Source: Solibacillus faecavium
Lineage (GTDB): Bacteria; Bacillota; Bacilli; Bacillales_A; Planococcaceae
NCBI RefSeq assembly: GCF_014836905.1
Contig: NZ_JACSPZ010000004.1
Span: 124,001 to 188,000, forward strand
Direction: 5' to 3'
DNA length: 64,000 bases
The notes beneath the pieces were generated by a model. The model made no database searches. It saw only the letters and a program-made list of their open reading frames with translations, and had not been told where the DNA came from. Shown here piece after piece: positions 9,783-20,508 of the stretch; within the stretch, counting starts at the first letter, position 1, and every line of letters begins with the position of its first letter. The position numbers and the translations under genes were made by a program.

Positions 9783-10562
9783 GTGGTGAAAGAACAGATG
9801 ATAACAGAAAAAAATAAGTGGGATGACAGTCATCGTCCATGGGCACTACCAAATTTACCATGGGGTATGAAGCAGACATGGAGTGATCTTTTGTTTGCCC
9901 ATTACCCGATTAAATATGAAATGTTAAGAAAGATAGTACCGAAAGAGCTGGAACTGGATTCATATGAAGGAACTTATTGGATAGGAGTTGTTCCTTTCCT
10001 TATGTCAGGAGTTAGAATGAGGGGGCTGCCGCCAATTCCCGGAACTGATCGCTTTCCGGAACTTAATGTACGTACATATGTGACGATGGATGGGAAACCC
10101 GGCGTATACTTTTTTAGTTTGGATGCTGACAATTGGCCGGCTGTCAAAGGAGCCCGAACATTTTTCCATTTACCGTATTGGTATTCTAAGATGAAAATTA
10201 TCAATCGTGGCTCATCCATAGAATTTGAAAGTAAAAGACGCCATGACTTGGAAATTGAATTTGCTTGTAGCTATAGACCAATTTCAGATCCCTATTTAGC
10301 AGCAAAGGGTTCTTTTGATGAATGGATGTCGGAGCGTTACTGCTTCTATACTTTAAATTCGTCAAAGACCCCTGTCCGCTGTGATATTTTGCATAGACCA
10401 TGGATTATACAAAAAGCTGAAGCCGAGATTACGATAAATACGATACTCTCAAAGCAAGGCATTGAAGTGGAAAATACAGTTCCTATCGTCCACTTCGCAA
10501 AAAGGATTGACGTGCGTGCCTGGCCATTAGTCCATCATGCTACGAATCGGTTAAGTTTTTAG
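9783..10562 (+). CDS. YqjF-like DUF2071 family protein
   Basis: About 259 residues. It matches the DUF2071 family (Bacillus YqjF): WGMKQTWSDLLFAHYPI near the start, then YWIGVVPFLMSGVRMRGLP and NVRTYVTMDGKPGVYFFSLDA. The fold is acetoacetate-decarboxylase-like and the biochemical role is unknown. I place the start at the GTG at 9783 because AAAGGAAG ends six bases before it; a GTG at 9765 and an ATG at 9798 are alternatives. It is divergent from trhO, and the 200-base gap between them should hold both promoters. Confidence 0.85.
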   Translation: MVKEQMITEKNKWDDSHRPWALPNLPWGMKQTWSDLLFAHYPIKYEMLRKIVPKELELDSYEGTYWIGVVPFLMSGVRMRGLPPIPGTDRFPELNVRTYVTMDGKPGVYFFSLDADNWPAVKGARTFFHLPYWYSKMKIINRGSSIEFESKRRHDLEIEFACSYRPISDPYLAAKGSFDEWMSERYCFYTLNSSKTPVRCDILHRPWIIQKAEAEITINTILSKQGIEVENTVPIVHFAKRIDVRAWPLVHHATNRLSF

Positions 10563-10611
10563 AGTTAAGATTTTTTTAATCCAGTTCTATATCACATAAA
10601 TATCCACTAAA

Positions 10612-10653
10612 AAATCACCTCAACTCTAATAATTCTTTAGAGATGAGGTGATT
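10612..10653. terminator. Bidirectional terminator between the DUF2071 gene and nrdJ
   Basis: Stem AATCACCTCAACTCTA / TTAGAGATGAGGTGATT with one mismatch, flanked by A/T runs on both sides; it separates two convergent genes. Confidence 0.85.
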
Positions 10654-10688
10654 TTATTAATGTTTGTTTCAAATTCACATGGAAAAAT

Positions 10689-13259
10689 TTATAGTCCGCA
10701 TTTCAGCTGTGCGCCACAGTTTGTACATGTGTTGCAGCCGCCCATTTCCTCTACCGTACCTTGACGGCAAACAGGACATGTATTACCTACTTCCGAACCG
10801 ATTGTTACGTCAGTATCTGTTAATGGTTTAATCGTATCCACTAACACAACTTGACGTTTTACTTGATCTTCCATTTGTTTGAACTCTTCAAACTCTAATT
10901 GCTCATCTGAATTTGCCTCTTCAGCTTTTAAAGTTAATACTTGTGTATCACGGGAACCGTCAACATACACCGTACCACCTTTTGCACCGCCGCGGTATAG
11001 ACGCTCGTACACTTGTTGTACTTGCTCTACTCCATAGCCTTTTGGTGCATTTACTGTTTTCGAAATCGATGAATCAATCCAGTTTTGAATAATACATTGA
11101 ACATCTGCATGAGCTTCAGCAGAAAGCTCCATTGAAGATTTGAACCAGTTTGGTAAGTTATTTTCATCCACACCTGGGTTCGCATCTAAATATTCTTTTA
11201 CGATTTCGGCTTTTACTTCAATAAACTTCCCTAAACGACCTGAACGGTAGTAAGTGAAGCTGAAGTAAGGTTCAAGCCCTGTCGCAACGCCGACCATTGT
11301 ACCTGTGGATCCAGTTGGTGCAACCGTCAATAAATGCGAGTTACGAATACCGTTTGCCACAATATTTTCACGAATATGCTGTGGCATTTTTTTCATGAAG
11401 CCTGTGTTAATGAATGCTTCACGTAAACGCGCTGTTTCTGCTTCTGTTTGTCCTTCTAGGAACGGGAAGCTTCCGCGCTCTGTTGCTAATTCAATTGACT
11501 GCTCATAAGCTGCAACCGCAATTGTTTTGAAGATTTGATCAACAAGTGCATTGCCTTCTTGGGAACCATATTCTTTTTCACAATAGATTAGTAAATCCGC
11601 AAGCCCCATAACACCAAGACCTACACGACGTTCACCAAGTGCTTGCTTTTTATTTTCGTCAAGGAAGTAAGGTGTTGCATCAATTACGTTATCCTGCATA
11701 CGTACGCCAACTTTTACTGTTTCACGTAACGCCTCAAAATCAACTGTTTTTGATTCCTTATTTGCAAACTTCGCTAAGTTTACTGCAGCTAAGTTACAAA
11801 CAGAATATGGAGCTAATGGTTGTTCACCACAAGGGTTTGTCGCAACGACTTGCTGACCGTATGCTTTCGCGTTCGTCATGTCATTTGCGTTATCAATGAA
11901 GAAAATCCCTGGTTCTGCAGCATATGTTGCACAAATATTAATCAAATTCCAAAGTTCTTTTGCTTTAATTGTACGATATGTGCGCACTGGGTACCCAAGC
12001 TTTTCCCATTCGCGAACATCGCCAACTTCATGCCATTTTTCATTGTAATCTTTCATTTGCTCTGGCGTGTAGTTTGCTACATCCGGGAAGCGCAGTGGGA
12101 ATTCCCCGTCATTTTCTACAGCTTCCATAAATTCTTTAGTTAATGTTACTGAAATATTCGCACCCGTTAAGAAGTCTGCATTATGGACTGAATACGTTCC
12201 GCCATCACGAAGCTTCGTTTCAGCATCACGGATAATCGCTTCATTAAATCCACCAAAGCCTTCAATATTTTTATAGTTCACAATACCTTGATACATCGCA
12301 TCTTCTTGATGTGATAAAGGCTTGAATTTTAATTTTTCTTTTGCTAGACGAATAATCGATTCATCATCGGTATTCTCGATTAAATAACGTAGAATACGAG
12401 GGTTTTGCATTTTTGAAATGATAAACTCTACGATATCTGGATGCCAGTCTGCCAACATAATCATTTGAGCACCACGGCGAGAACCACCTTGCTCAACAAG
12501 ATGTGTCAGCTTGGCAATATCATCAAGCCAGCTCACAGAACCACTTGATTTACCGTTTACACCGCGCGCTAATGTGTTACGTGGACGGAGAGTTGAACCG
12601 TTTGTACCAACACCGCCACCACGGCTCATAATTTCCATTACTTGCTTACGGTGGTCACTGATTCCTTCACGAGAGTCTGCCACAAATGGCATTACGTAAC
12701 AGTTGAAGAATGTTACTTCTGTTTCCGAGCCAGCGCCATAAATTACACGGCCTGCCGGAATGAAGTTCATCGATACAAGCTGTTCGTAAAACTTCTCGAA
12801 CCATTCTTTTCGCTTTTCTTCAGTTTTTTCTACAGATGCTAAGCCTGTTGCATTTCGCTTTGCAATCTGCTCATAGAAAATTTCCAAAGGCTTTTCAATA
12901 ATATCTAAAGAGCGCTCAATTATTCCTGTTGTCTGCTCTTCTCCCTCTAGTACGTGGCGATAATCCTCTTCAATTTCAATAAGTGCACTCTTCTTTTCCA
13001 GATCAATTGATTGGATAATACCCAGTCCACGTGCTGGGAATTTGGGATCCTGCTTTACTGTCAGTACAACAAAATCTCCTGCTTTTAATGTTTTCTTTTC
13101 TGTATCCTTAAAAGAATACCGGTCAATCATGACAAGACGCGACACACCTTTATGCGTAATATGCATATCCGGTGTAATCGGATGAACTTGAGGAAATTGC
13201 TTAATATCCTGATTTAACTGATTGAATGGGATGGATTGTTCTAAAACACTTACCACCAT
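10689..13259 (-). CDS. nrdJ: Adenosylcobalamin-dependent (class II) ribonucleotide reductase
   Basis: 856 residues. Reduces ribonucleotides to deoxyribonucleotides using B12. Visible motifs: substrate/active-site segments FNCYVMPF and SGSVSWLDDIAKLTHLVEQGG, the radical-loop region TNPCGEQPL, VAPTGSTGTMVGVATGLEP, and a C-terminal CPVC...CNTCTNCGAQLKCGL zinc/redox tail. AAAGGGGGC precedes the ATG. The upstream region carries tandem NrdR-type operators, so repression by NrdR/ATP-dATP is expected. No B12 riboswitch was seen. Confidence 0.95.
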   Translation of the reverse strand: MVVSVLEQSIPFNQLNQDIKQFPQVHPITPDMHITHKGVSRLVMIDRYSFKDTEKKTLKAGDFVVLTVKQDPKFPARGLGIIQSIDLEKKSALIEIEEDYRHVLEGEEQTTGIIERSLDIIEKPLEIFYEQIAKRNATGLASVEKTEEKRKEWFEKFYEQLVSMNFIPAGRVIYGAGSETEVTFFNCYVMPFVADSREGISDHRKQVMEIMSRGGGVGTNGSTLRPRNTLARGVNGKSSGSVSWLDDIAKLTHLVEQGGSRRGAQMIMLADWHPDIVEFIISKMQNPRILRYLIENTDDESIIRLAKEKLKFKPLSHQEDAMYQGIVNYKNIEGFGGFNEAIIRDAETKLRDGGTYSVHNADFLTGANISVTLTKEFMEAVENDGEFPLRFPDVANYTPEQMKDYNEKWHEVGDVREWEKLGYPVRTYRTIKAKELWNLINICATYAAEPGIFFIDNANDMTNAKAYGQQVVATNPCGEQPLAPYSVCNLAAVNLAKFANKESKTVDFEALRETVKVGVRMQDNVIDATPYFLDENKKQALGERRVGLGVMGLADLLIYCEKEYGSQEGNALVDQIFKTIAVAAYEQSIELATERGSFPFLEGQTEAETARLREAFINTGFMKKMPQHIRENIVANGIRNSHLLTVAPTGSTGTMVGVATGLEPYFSFTYYRSGRLGKFIEVKAEIVKEYLDANPGVDENNLPNWFKSSMELSAEAHADVQCIIQNWIDSSISKTVNAPKGYGVEQVQQVYERLYRGGAKGGTVYVDGSRDTQVLTLKAEEANSDEQLEFEEFKQMEDQVKRQVVLVDTIKPLTDTDVTIGSEVGNTCPVCRQGTVEEMGGCNTCTNCGAQLKCGL

Positions 13260-13319
13260 GCAAGCCCCCTTTGAACGCTATTTAATAATGTTAACATTCC
13301 CAACAAAAACGAGAATCAA

Positions 13320-13367
13320 ACACCATATCTTGTGTTTGATTCATTAGGACTATCCCATATGTTGAGT
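13320..13367 (-). promoter_or_regulatory. Tandem NrdR boxes upstream of nrdJ
   Basis: Box 1 (13320-13335; minus strand ACACAAGATATGGTGT) matches the NrdR consensus ACACWATATATWGTGT at 14 of 16 positions. Box 2 (13352-13367; ACTCAACATATGGGAT) matches 11 of 16. They start 32 bases apart, about three helical turns, which is the known NrdR spacing. Box 1 also sits in an 11-base-pair inverted repeat. The remainder of 13260-13510 holds no gene. Confidence 0.78.
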
Positions 13368-13510
13368 TATATATAATTCCTTAAAAAAGATTACACCAAA
13401 TATTTATTTCAATCAAGGGTTGATTTTTTTTAGTTTATGTTAAATCCCTGTATATCAACGTTTCGAGTATCAAAATTTTTTTCACAAAAATAAAAACAAA
13501 TGTTCGTAAT

Positions 13511-14344
13511 CTATTTTTTGAAATTCCAGTCATCTGTTAAATATTTTTTTTGCATTAATTGATCCACATATTGCTGTTGTTTTTCGTTTAATTCATATGG
13601 AATCAAATCAATATTTAGTGCCTCTTCAAATCCTTTTGAAAATGCATTTACACATTGCTCAATTGTAAATGGGCTATCGACAAACTGATTCATCGCTACT
13701 GCCTTTTCAGGTAATTTTTTTCTCATTCTTTCTTTTGCCTCAGCAGAATCGAAATTAAATACCGATAATAACAATTCTTCATTCAAATCCAATAATATTG
13801 CGCCATGCTGTAATATGACACCTTTTTGACGTGTTTGCGCACTGCCTGCCACTTTTTTTCCTTCTACAACAAGCTCATACCAGCTTGGCGCATCGAAGCA
13901 AACTGCACTTTTCGGCTTTTTCAGATCATCCAGCTGTTCCTTCGTTTCTGGTACACTGAAATAGGCATTTAACCCGAGATGACGAAACCCCTGTAAAATC
14001 CCTTCGCTAATAACACGATATGCTTCTGTTACCGTCTCAGGCATATTCGGATAGCTTTCAGAGACAATCACTGAATATGTTAGCTCCTGATCATGTAAAA
14101 CAGCACGCCCACCAGTAGGACGGCGAATAAAACCTAAATTTTGCTTTTGGACTGCTTGTAGATTAATATCTTTATGTACTTGCTGGAAGTAACCGATTGA
14201 TAAAGTTGCAGGATTCCATTCATAAAATCGAATGACAGGGGGGATTTCTCCTTCACTGTGCCAATCAAGCAAAGCTTCATCTAACGCCATATTAAATGCC
14301 GGGCTACATGGACCGGAATTAATAAAATACCATTGTTTTTTCAT
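13511..14344 (-). CDS. lipM: Octanoyltransferase LipM (lipoate biosynthesis)
   Basis: 277 residues. Transfers octanoate from acyl carrier protein to GcvH, starting protein lipoylation in Firmicutes. It aligns along its length with Bacillus Lip[54 protein letters not shown] (Cys near 150, Lys162 region) and [10 protein letters not shown] chose the ATG at 14344, after TGGAGGCG; an upstream in-frame ATG at 14368 lies before the ribosome site. Lipoylated GcvH serves the glycine cleavage genes encoded just to the right. Confidence 0.93.
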   Translation of the reverse strand: MKKQWYFINSGPCSPAFNMALDEALLDWHSEGEIPPVIRFYEWNPATLSIGYFQQVHKDINLQAVQKQNLGFIRRPTGGRAVLHDQELTYSVIVSESYPNMPETVTEAYRVISEGILQGFRHLGLNAYFSVPETKEQLDDLKKPKSAVCFDAPSWYELVVEGKKVAGSAQTRQKGVILQHGAILLDLNEELLLSVFNFDSAEAKERMRKKLPEKAVAMNQFVDSPFTIEQCVNAFSKGFEEALNIDLIPYELNEKQQQYVDQLMQKKYLTDDWNFKK

Positions 14345-14443
14345 AATTTCTCGCCTCCAATAATACATTTTAGCAAACTGGCTCGACTAACTCTAGTTCA
14401 TCTCTTATAATAGAAAGTACAGAAAGAAAGGGGCAATATCGCT

Positions 14444-14827
14444 GTGACAATTTTATACACGATTCTAGCAATTTTAGTCGTAATCGTTGCTTACGTAGTA
14501 ATCAATTCAATGCGATTGAAAAAAGCGGTAACAAATTTAACGCAGGAACAATTTATTGAAGGTTATCGTAAAGCACAATTGATCGATTTACGCGAACCGA
14601 AAGAATTCGAAGCCGGCCATATTTTAGGCGCTCGAAACATTCCTATGACGCAATTCAACACACGTCATAAAGAAATACGTCCTGACCTGCCTGTTTACCT
14701 TTACTGCCAAAATTCCGGCCGTAGTGCACGAGCAGCACTATCTTTAAAGAAAAAGGGTTATAGCCAGCTTTATCAATTGCAGGGTGGCTTTAAAACTTGG
14801 ACAGGTAAAGTAAAATCAAAAAACTAA
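14444..14827 (+). CDS. yqhL: YqhL-like membrane-anchored rhodanese
   Basis: 127 residues. One N-terminal membrane helix (residues 3-20), then a rhodanese domain with LIDLREPKEFEAGHI and the active-site loop YCQNSGRSARAA. Sulfur transfer is the family role; the substrate is unknown. Start GTG at 14444 with AAAGGGG upstream. A TATAAT at 14406 precedes it. The gene sits between lipM and gcvPB as in Bacillus subtilis, where yqhL also neighbours gcvPB and lipM. Confidence 0.88.
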   Translation: MTILYTILAILVVIVAYVVINSMRLKKAVTNLTQEQFIEGYRKAQLIDLREPKEFEAGHILGARNIPMTQFNTRHKEIRPDLPVYLYCQNSGRSARAALSLKKKGYSQLYQLQGGFKTWTGKVKSKN

Positions 14828-14831
14828 TCTT

Positions 14832-14861
14832 AAAGGCTCTCTAGATCATTAGAGGGCTTTT
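14832..14861 (+). terminator. Terminator after yqhL
   Basis: AAAGGCTCTCTA / TTAGAGGGCTTTT hairpin with a T tract, five bases after the stop. Confidence 0.85.
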
Positions 14862-14918
14862 AATTTTGAGTTTCTACTATTATAAAGTAAATTGTAAGAA
14901 GTCTAACTTCTCCATTAG

Positions 14919-14949
14919 AAAAAGGGTCAGAATATCTCTGACCCTTTTG
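14919..14949 (-). terminator. Terminator after gcvPB
   Basis: AAAAGGGTCAGA / TCTGACCCTTTTTC hairpin on the minus strand, just past the gcvPB stop. Confidence 0.88.
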
Positions 14950-14955
14950 AAAATA

Positions 14956-16437
14956 TTAAGACACTGTTACTTGTTCTTGTTTTTTATAACGTAATACTGG
15001 CGTTCTTGCAGCACGTGTCTCGTCCAGACGGTTAACAACTGTCGTATGAGGGGCTTCCTGAACTAACGCAGGATTATCTATTGTTTCTTGTGCGATTTGA
15101 ATCATTGCATCACAGAATGCATCTAAAGTTTCCTTCGATTCTGTTTCAGTCGGTTCAATCATAATTCCCTCTTCAACATTTAATGGGAAATATACTGTTG
15201 GTGGATGATATCCGAAATCAAGCAGGCGTTTTGCGATATCCAGTGTTCGTACGCCTAATTTCTTCTGGCGACGCCCCGATAAAACGAACTCATGCTTACA
15301 ATGACGGTTATATGGCAAATCAAAATGCTCTTCTAAACGGCGCATCATATAATTTGCATTTAATACTGCATATTCTGTAACAGCTTTTAAGCCATCTGGT
15401 CCCATCGTACGGATATACGTATAAGCACGAACATTTATGCCGAAGTTTCCGTAATATGGTTTTACACGACCAATTGATTGTGGACGGTTGTAATCGAAGT
15501 GGTATGTACCATCTTCTTTTTTCACTAGTACTGGTTTTGGCAAGAATGGAATTAAATCCGCTTTTACACCTACAGGACCTGAACCTGGGCCGCCACCACC
15601 GTGTGGACCAGTAAATGTTTTATGAAGGTTTAAGTGAACACAGTCAAAGCCCATGTCACCAGGACGCGCTTTACTCATAACGGCATTTAGGTTTGCGCCA
15701 TCATAGTAAACTTTTCCGCCAACACCGTGAACAATATTCGCCATCTCTATAATATTCTCTTCGAATAAGCCTAAAGTATTTGGGTTTGTCAGCATTAATG
15801 CTGCTGTATCTGGACCAACTACACGACGTAAATCTTCTAAGTCGACTAAACCGTCTTCCCCTGATTTAATAGTAATTGTTTCAAATCCTGCAACCGTTGC
15901 AGAAGCCGGGTTTGTACCATGTGCTGAGTCCGGAACAATTACTTTATTTCGATGCCCTTCTCCATTTGCTTCATGGAATGCACGAATCATCATCAGTGCT
16001 GTCCATTCACCATGTGCACCTGCTGCCGGTTGTAGCGTTACTTCATCCATACCCGTAATTTCCTGTAGGGATGTCTGTAAATCGTACAACAATTCCATTG
16101 CCCCTTGAACTGTTGACTCATCCTGTAATGGATGAATATTCGCGAAACCAGAAAAACGTGCAACTGTTTCGTTAATTTTTGGATTGTATTTCATCGTACA
16201 AGAACCTAGTGGATAGAATCCTGAGTCCACACCATGGTTACGGCGGGAAAGTGCTGTATAGTGACGCATAATATCCAATTCAGAAACTTCAGGTAGCTCA
16301 GCTGCTTCTTGGCGTACTAAATTTGATGGAATAAGCTCCTCAAGATCAAAATCAGGAACATCTAGTGGCTCTAAGTTGTAACCAATACGGCCTGGTTTTG
16401 TAATTTCGAAAATGAGTGTTTGGTTTTCGTTATTCAT
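14956..16437 (-). CDS. gcvPB: Glycine dehydrogenase (decarboxylating) subunit 2
   Basis: P-protein beta subunit, about 493 residues, pyridoxal-phosphate enzyme that decarboxylates glycine and passes the aminomethyl group to lipoyl-GcvH. The PLP lysine lies in [28 protein letters not shown] and [11 protein letters not shown] are also diagnostic. I chose the ATG at 16437, five bases after GGGGGC; the start overlaps the gcvPA stop by eight bases. Last gene of the gcvT-gcvPA-gcvPB operon. Confidence 0.95.
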   Translation of the reverse strand: MNNENQTLIFEITKPGRIGYNLEPLDVPDFDLEELIPSNLVRQEAAELPEVSELDIMRHYTALSRRNHGVDSGFYPLGSCTMKYNPKINETVARFSGFANIHPLQDESTVQGAMELLYDLQTSLQEITGMDEVTLQPAAGAHGEWTALMMIRAFHEANGEGHRNKVIVPDSAHGTNPASATVAGFETITIKSGEDGLVDLEDLRRVVGPDTAALMLTNPNTLGLFEENIIEMANIVHGVGGKVYYDGANLNAVMSKARPGDMGFDCVHLNLHKTFTGPHGGGGPGSGPVGVKADLIPFLPKPVLVKKEDGTYHFDYNRPQSIGRVKPYYGNFGINVRAYTYIRTMGPDGLKAVTEYAVLNANYMMRRLEEHFDLPYNRHCKHEFVLSGRRQKKLGVRTLDIAKRLLDFGYHPPTVYFPLNVEEGIMIEPTETESKETLDAFCDAMIQIAQETIDNPALVQEAPHTTVVNRLDETRAARTPVLRYKKQEQVTVS

Positions 16438-17776
16438 TATAAGCCCCCATTTCTGCAACTAGTGCATCAATTTCTTCTTTTGTACGTATTTCAGTAACAG
16501 CGATTAGTGCATGGTTTTCTAATTCAGGGTAAACTCGCCCTAAATCAAATCCACCGATGATGCCTTTTTCAATTAATGCTTTATTTAACTGTGTCACATT
16601 ATGTTTTGTGTTTACTACGATTTCGTTGAAGTGCGCACCTTGGTATACAACTTCGAATCCAGCTGCTTCAAACGCATTTTTTGCGTAACGTGTTTTCACG
16701 ATATTTTGTTTTGCCATTTCCTGCATGCCTTGCTTTCCAAGTGCTGTCATTGCAACTGATGAAGCAAGAGCAAGTAACGCTTGGTTTGAGCAAATATTTG
16801 ATGTCGCTTTATCACGACGAATATGTTGTTCACGTGCTTGTAATGTCAATACGTAACCTCTACGTCCATCTTGGTCTACTGTTTCCCCAACTAAACGTCC
16901 CGGTACTTTACGCATCAATTTTGTCGTAACAGCGAAGTAACCGCAGTGTGGACCACCAAAAGCTTCGGAAATGCCGAATGGCTGTGCGTCACCAACTGTA
17001 ATGTCCGCTCCTAATTTTCCTGGAGGTGTTAAAACGCCAAGTGCTAATGGATTAGCAGATACGATAAATAATCCTTTTGCATCATGTGTAATATCTGCAA
17101 GAGGTTGTAAGTTTTCAATTTGTCCGAAGAAGTTTGGATATTGCACGATAACACCAGCTGTTTGATCGTCAATTAATCCTTTTAACGCTTCAACATCTGT
17201 TACACCGTCTTTTGTAGGGATTGTTATCACTTCAATTGATTGACCGTATGCATACATCGTTACTACATCTTTATACTCAGGGTGTACTGCACCGGAAACT
17301 AATAGCTTTTTACGGCGAGTATGGCCTGCAGCAAGCATTCCTGCCTCTGCTAACGCTGTCCCCCCATCATACATAGAAGAGTTTGCGATATCCATACCTG
17401 TAAGCTCGGCGATCATCGTTTGGAACTCAAAAATTGCTTGTAACTCACCTTGGGAAATTTCCGGTTGGTATGGCGTATAGGCTGTATAAAACTCTGACCG
17501 GGAAATAACATGATCAACAATTACAGGTTTGTAGTGATTATATACACCAGCACCTAAAAACGATACATTGCTAGCAGTATCTTTGTTTTTTGACGCCAGT
17601 TGCGATAATTCCTTCATTAAAGCTGCTTCTGATTTTGCAGGTTTAATATTGTAGTTTCCTTGGAAGCGAACTTTTTCCGGGATATCTGCAAAAAGTTCAT
17701 CGATTGTAGCAACTCCGACGCGATCTAACATTTCTTGCTTATCTTGTTCCGTCATTGGTAAATAACGATGTTTCAT
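16430..17776 (-). CDS. gcvPA: Glycine dehydrogenase (decarboxylating) subunit 1
   Basis: P-protein alpha subunit, about 448 residues, forming the heterodimer with GcvPB. Typical features are [38 protein letters not shown] (residues 70-110 approx.), [10 protein letters not shown], and the acceptor segment [22 protein letters not shown]. Start ATG at 17776 after AGAGGG. It lies 23 bases after gcvT. Confidence 0.95.
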   Translation of the reverse strand: MKHRYLPMTEQDKQEMLDRVGVATIDELFADIPEKVRFQGNYNIKPAKSEAALMKELSQLASKNKDTASNVSFLGAGVYNHYKPVIVDHVISRSEFYTAYTPYQPEISQGELQAIFEFQTMIAELTGMDIANSSMYDGGTALAEAGMLAAGHTRRKKLLVSGAVHPEYKDVVTMYAYGQSIEVITIPTKDGVTDVEALKGLIDDQTAGVIVQYPNFFGQIENLQPLADITHDAKGLFIVSANPLALGVLTPPGKLGADITVGDAQPFGISEAFGGPHCGYFAVTTKLMRKVPGRLVGETVDQDGRRGYVLTLQAREQHIRRDKATSNICSNQALLALASSVAMTALGKQGMQEMAKQNIVKTRYAKNAFEAAGFEVVYQGAHFNEIVVNTKHNVTQLNKALIEKGIIGGFDLGRVYPELENHALIAVTEIRTKEEIDALVAEMGAYNE

Positions 17777-17799
17777 TGTTAACCCTCTTTTCAAAAGTA

Positions 17800-18903
17800 T
17801 TATTTTGTACGTTTATAAAACGGTTTTTCCACAATTACTGCTTTCGCTCTATTTTTGCGAATTTCAACTTCTAACTCAGTTCCGACTTCAGCGAATTTTG
17901 CGTCAATTAAAGCTAGACCGATGTTGCGTTTCGTCATCGGAGATTGTGTACCTGTTGTAACTTCTCCAATTTCAATACCATCTTTAAATACTTTATAGCC
18001 GGTACGTGGAATCCCTTTATCAATCATCTCAATACCTACTGATTTACGAGCTAGACCTTTTTCTTTTTGATCAATTAATGCTTGTTGTCCGATAAATTGT
18101 GGTTCTTTAGCTAATTTCACTGCAAACCCAATCCCAGCTTCAAGTGGTGTAATCTCTTTAGACAGTTCCTGTCCGTATAATGGCAGGCATGCTTCAAATC
18201 GTAATGTATCGCGGGCACCTAAACCAGCTGCAACAACACCTTTGTCTTTACCTGCATCCAAAATTTTATTCCATAGTTCGATAATAGCTTCTGGTGTACC
18301 GTAAAGTTCAAATCCATCTTCACCTGTATAACCAGAGCGTGATACAAGTACCGATTGTCCAGCTACATCAACATTGTCTTTAAATTTGAAATATTTAATC
18401 GCTGCCAAGTCTTCCGTCGTTAACGATTGCAGCAATTCCTCTGCTAATGGACCTTGTAATGCAATTTGAGCATAGTCATCTGAAGCGTTTGTTACTGTAA
18501 CATTGCCTTCTACATGATTTTGCAACCATTCGAAGTCTTTTTCAATATTAGAGGCATTGACACAAAGCAAATAGCGCTCATCTGCTAAACGATATGTTAA
18601 TAAATCATCTACAACTCCGCCGTCTTCATAGCATAGTGCACTGTATTGTGCCCCGCCAACTGCAATTTTGGAAATGTCATTCGTCAGCATTTTTTGTAAA
18701 TATGGTAATGCATCTGAACCTTCTACAAAAATTTCTCCCATATGTGAAACATCAAAAAGACCAGCACGGTTACGAACTGCATCATGTTCTTCTTTAATAG
18801 AAGAAAATTGTACAGGTAATTCCCACCCACCAAAGTCAATTGTTTTCCCACCATATTTTGCGTATTCATCAAATAGCGGTGTACGTTTTAATTCATTTGT
18901 CAT
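17800..18903 (-). CDS. gcvT: Glycine cleavage system aminomethyltransferase (T protein)
   Basis: 367 residues. Tetrahydrofolate-dependent T protein releasing ammonia and methylene-THF from aminomethyl-GcvH. It opens [55 protein letters not shown] and [20 protein letters not shown] match the folate-binding GcvT family. GGAGG precedes the ATG. First gene of the operon, directly downstream of the glycine riboswitch. Confidence 0.96.
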   Translation of the reverse strand: MTNELKRTPLFDEYAKYGGKTIDFGGWELPVQFSSIKEEHDAVRNRAGLFDVSHMGEIFVEGSDALPYLQKMLTNDISKIAVGGAQYSALCYEDGGVVDDLLTYRLADERYLLCVNASNIEKDFEWLQNHVEGNVTVTNASDDYAQIALQGPLAEELLQSLTTEDLAAIKYFKFKDNVDVAGQSVLVSRSGYTGEDGFELYGTPEAIIELWNKILDAGKDKGVVAAGLGARDTLRFEACLPLYGQELSKEITPLEAGIGFAVKLAKEPQFIGQQALIDQKEKGLARKSVGIEMIDKGIPRTGYKVFKDGIEIGEVTTGTQSPMTKRNIGLALIDAKFAEVGTELEVEIRKNRAKAVIVEKPFYKRTK

Positions 18904-19027
18904 GTCATTTCCTCCTTAAATTTTTTATGTTATAACCATTGTAAAAATGTGACGGGGAATGATTAATTTGTGCGGTACAGCTAGCTGCCTCTTTTTATTT
19001 TTAAATTCGAAAACGTATTTTTTCCCA

Positions 19028-19068
19028 TAAAAAAAGACAGACGAATCCCATTTAATAGGATTCTCTGT
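19028..19068 (-). terminator. Expression-platform terminator of the glycine riboswitch
   Basis: Stem GACAGAGAATCC / GGGATTCGTCTGTC followed by seven T. It begins inside the 3' edge of aptamer 2, as expected for a transcription-attenuation ON switch. Confidence 0.88.
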
Positions 19069-19258
19069 CCTTGCACCTGAAAGTTACACCTAAATTTGAT
19101 ACTCTATCACATTTTAGGCTTTCCCCTTTGGTGGCTGGCAGTAACTTGTACTACAACAGCACTCTCCAGAGTTGCGTCAAATACGAGTCTTTTTGCCTGA
19201 GAGATTCATAGCACCGCTATTTGCTCCTTCGGCGACGTGACATCACGTTCTCTCCCCG
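19062..19258 (-). ncRNA. Tandem glycine riboswitch
   Basis: On the minus strand two aptamer copies are recognisable. Aptamer 1 begins GGGGAGAGAAC, has CGCCGAAGGAGCAA and CTCTCAGGCAAAAAGAC. Aptamer 2 follows with CTCTGGAGAGTG, CCACCAAAGGGGAAAG and TTTCAGGTGCAAGGACAGAG. Two aptamers joined by a short linker is the known cooperative glycine riboswitch layout. Its position before gcvT means glycine switches on the cleavage operon. Confidence 0.93.
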
Positions 19259-19396
19259 TATCATCATCCGCGCTAGTTTTTCAACTAATTTAAATTAACT
19301 GTACTCTTAGCAATATCCTAACATTGAATGTGTTGTAAACGCAATCTTTTTTTAATTTTACTTAATAAACGAACATTACTGCACTTTTTAAAGCGA

Positions 19397-19909
19397 TTAT
19401 TCGCCTTTTAATCTATTCACTTGAAAAGCAATGTATTCAACTATTTGTCTTAAAGATCTACCTACTGTCAGTACTTGTATATGGCTTGCTTCCCGATAAG
19501 CCTTTCTACGGCTATGATATAGTTCTTCCAACTCTTCTTCTGTCTTTATTTGTACTATGGGACGGTTTTTATCATTACGAATTCGCATATATATATCTTC
19601 GAATTTGGCGTCAAGGAAAAAGACTAGCCCTGTCTTTCGCATAATTTTACGATTTTCTCCATTAACAGCTACCCCACCGCCAGTCGAGATAATGCATGCT
19701 TCATCACGGAAGTTTTTTAAAAATTCCGTCTCTATTTTTCGGAAGTGTGCTTCCCCGTATTGTTCAAAGATTTCCGGAATTGACATTCCCTGTTGCCGAA
19801 CGATTTCATGGTCCATATCATAATAGGGCATCTTTAAGAAATAGCTTAATCTTCTGCCAATTGCACTTTTTCCGCATCCCATAAATCCAACTAAATATAT
19901 TTTTCGCAT
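19397..19909 (-). CDS. aroK: Shikimate kinase
   Basis: 170 residues. Phosphorylates shikimate in aromatic amino-acid synthesis. P-loop GFMGCGKSAIGRRLS at the N-terminus, YDMDHEIVRQQGMSIPEIFEQYGEAHFR (shikimate-binding Asp), the ISTGGGVAV motif and the adenine-lid RPIV/SRRKAYREAS. The ATG at 19909 follows AAGGTG with six-base spacing; an in-frame GTG at 19918 overlaps that site. It is the last host gene before the prophage. Confidence 0.9.
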   Translation of the reverse strand: MRKIYLVGFMGCGKSAIGRRLSYFLKMPYYDMDHEIVRQQGMSIPEIFEQYGEAHFRKIETEFLKNFRDEACIISTGGGVAVNGENRKIMRKTGLVFFLDAKFEDIYMRIRNDKNRPIVQIKTEEELEELYHSRRKAYREASHIQVLTVGRSLRQIVEYIAFQVNRLKGE

Positions 19910-20508
19910 GCTGTTCACCTTCTTCTAATTACGAACTACTTATCCATAGCACCTCAATTTCAATATATCAAAAACTGGTTTTGTACTTTAATGTGAAATT
20001 CCAATTTTTAATGCATTACTTACTACTTCCCATCAACGATGCTTAGGTGATTTTCACTTTAAGTATTTTTTACCCAATTTTTAATAATTGTCGAGATATT
20101 AACTTCTTTCATTTAAATTTCACACTGTCATTTCCCTCTATTTTTAGAGACAGATGACAATTGTTGAAAGAAGTCGAAACTTCAATGAGTATTTAGTATG
20201 TTTATCGTAGCACGAACGTAAATAGATTCCAATGAATTATAAAAATTTGTAATCAAGTATTTGGGTTATTTTTTTTCAAAAATAAATATTAATTCTTTTC
20301 TGATGTTTTGTAGTATATATCCTAACAAAACGCAGTTATTTATAATTAGGGTGTTTTTATTATATTTCAAGACATTTATTTATTATAAAGTTAATCCCGA
20401 TTCTAACCGAATCTTATTGAACGAATTGGGGTACAGTTGGGGTACAGTTCTAAACTAAATTTATTTCTAAACACTAAGCATAGGCAGGTGCGATTACATT
20501 TATTAAAA
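19910..20508. other. Gene-free host/prophage junction region (likely contains attL)
   Basis: About 600 bases without a convincing gene. The aroK promoter and leader should lie here. An imperfect hairpin at 20126-20159 pairs TGTCAT/ATGACA and CTCTA/TAGAG around a 4x4 internal loop. An exact tandem repeat of TTGGGGTACAG occurs at 20426-20447. Phage genes begin right after, so the left attachment site is inferred to lie here; the core cannot be set without the right end. Confidence 0.45.
20426..20447. repeat. 11-base exact tandem repeat near the prophage edge
   Basis: TTGGGGTACAG repeated twice head-to-tail. Short direct repeats next to a prophage end are often integrase arm-binding sites; that role is inference. 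Confidence 0.5.

Noticed and set aside
13260-13510. Cobalamin riboswitch upstream of the B12-dependent reductase
   Set aside because: No B12-box-like motif is visible; the region instead has NrdR-type boxes.
20426-20447. Start of a CRISPR or satellite array
   Set aside because: Only two copies with no spacer.
20160-20460. Remnant of a host gene (for example comG) cut by the prophage
   Set aside because: Both strands are full of stops and no recognisable residues were found.
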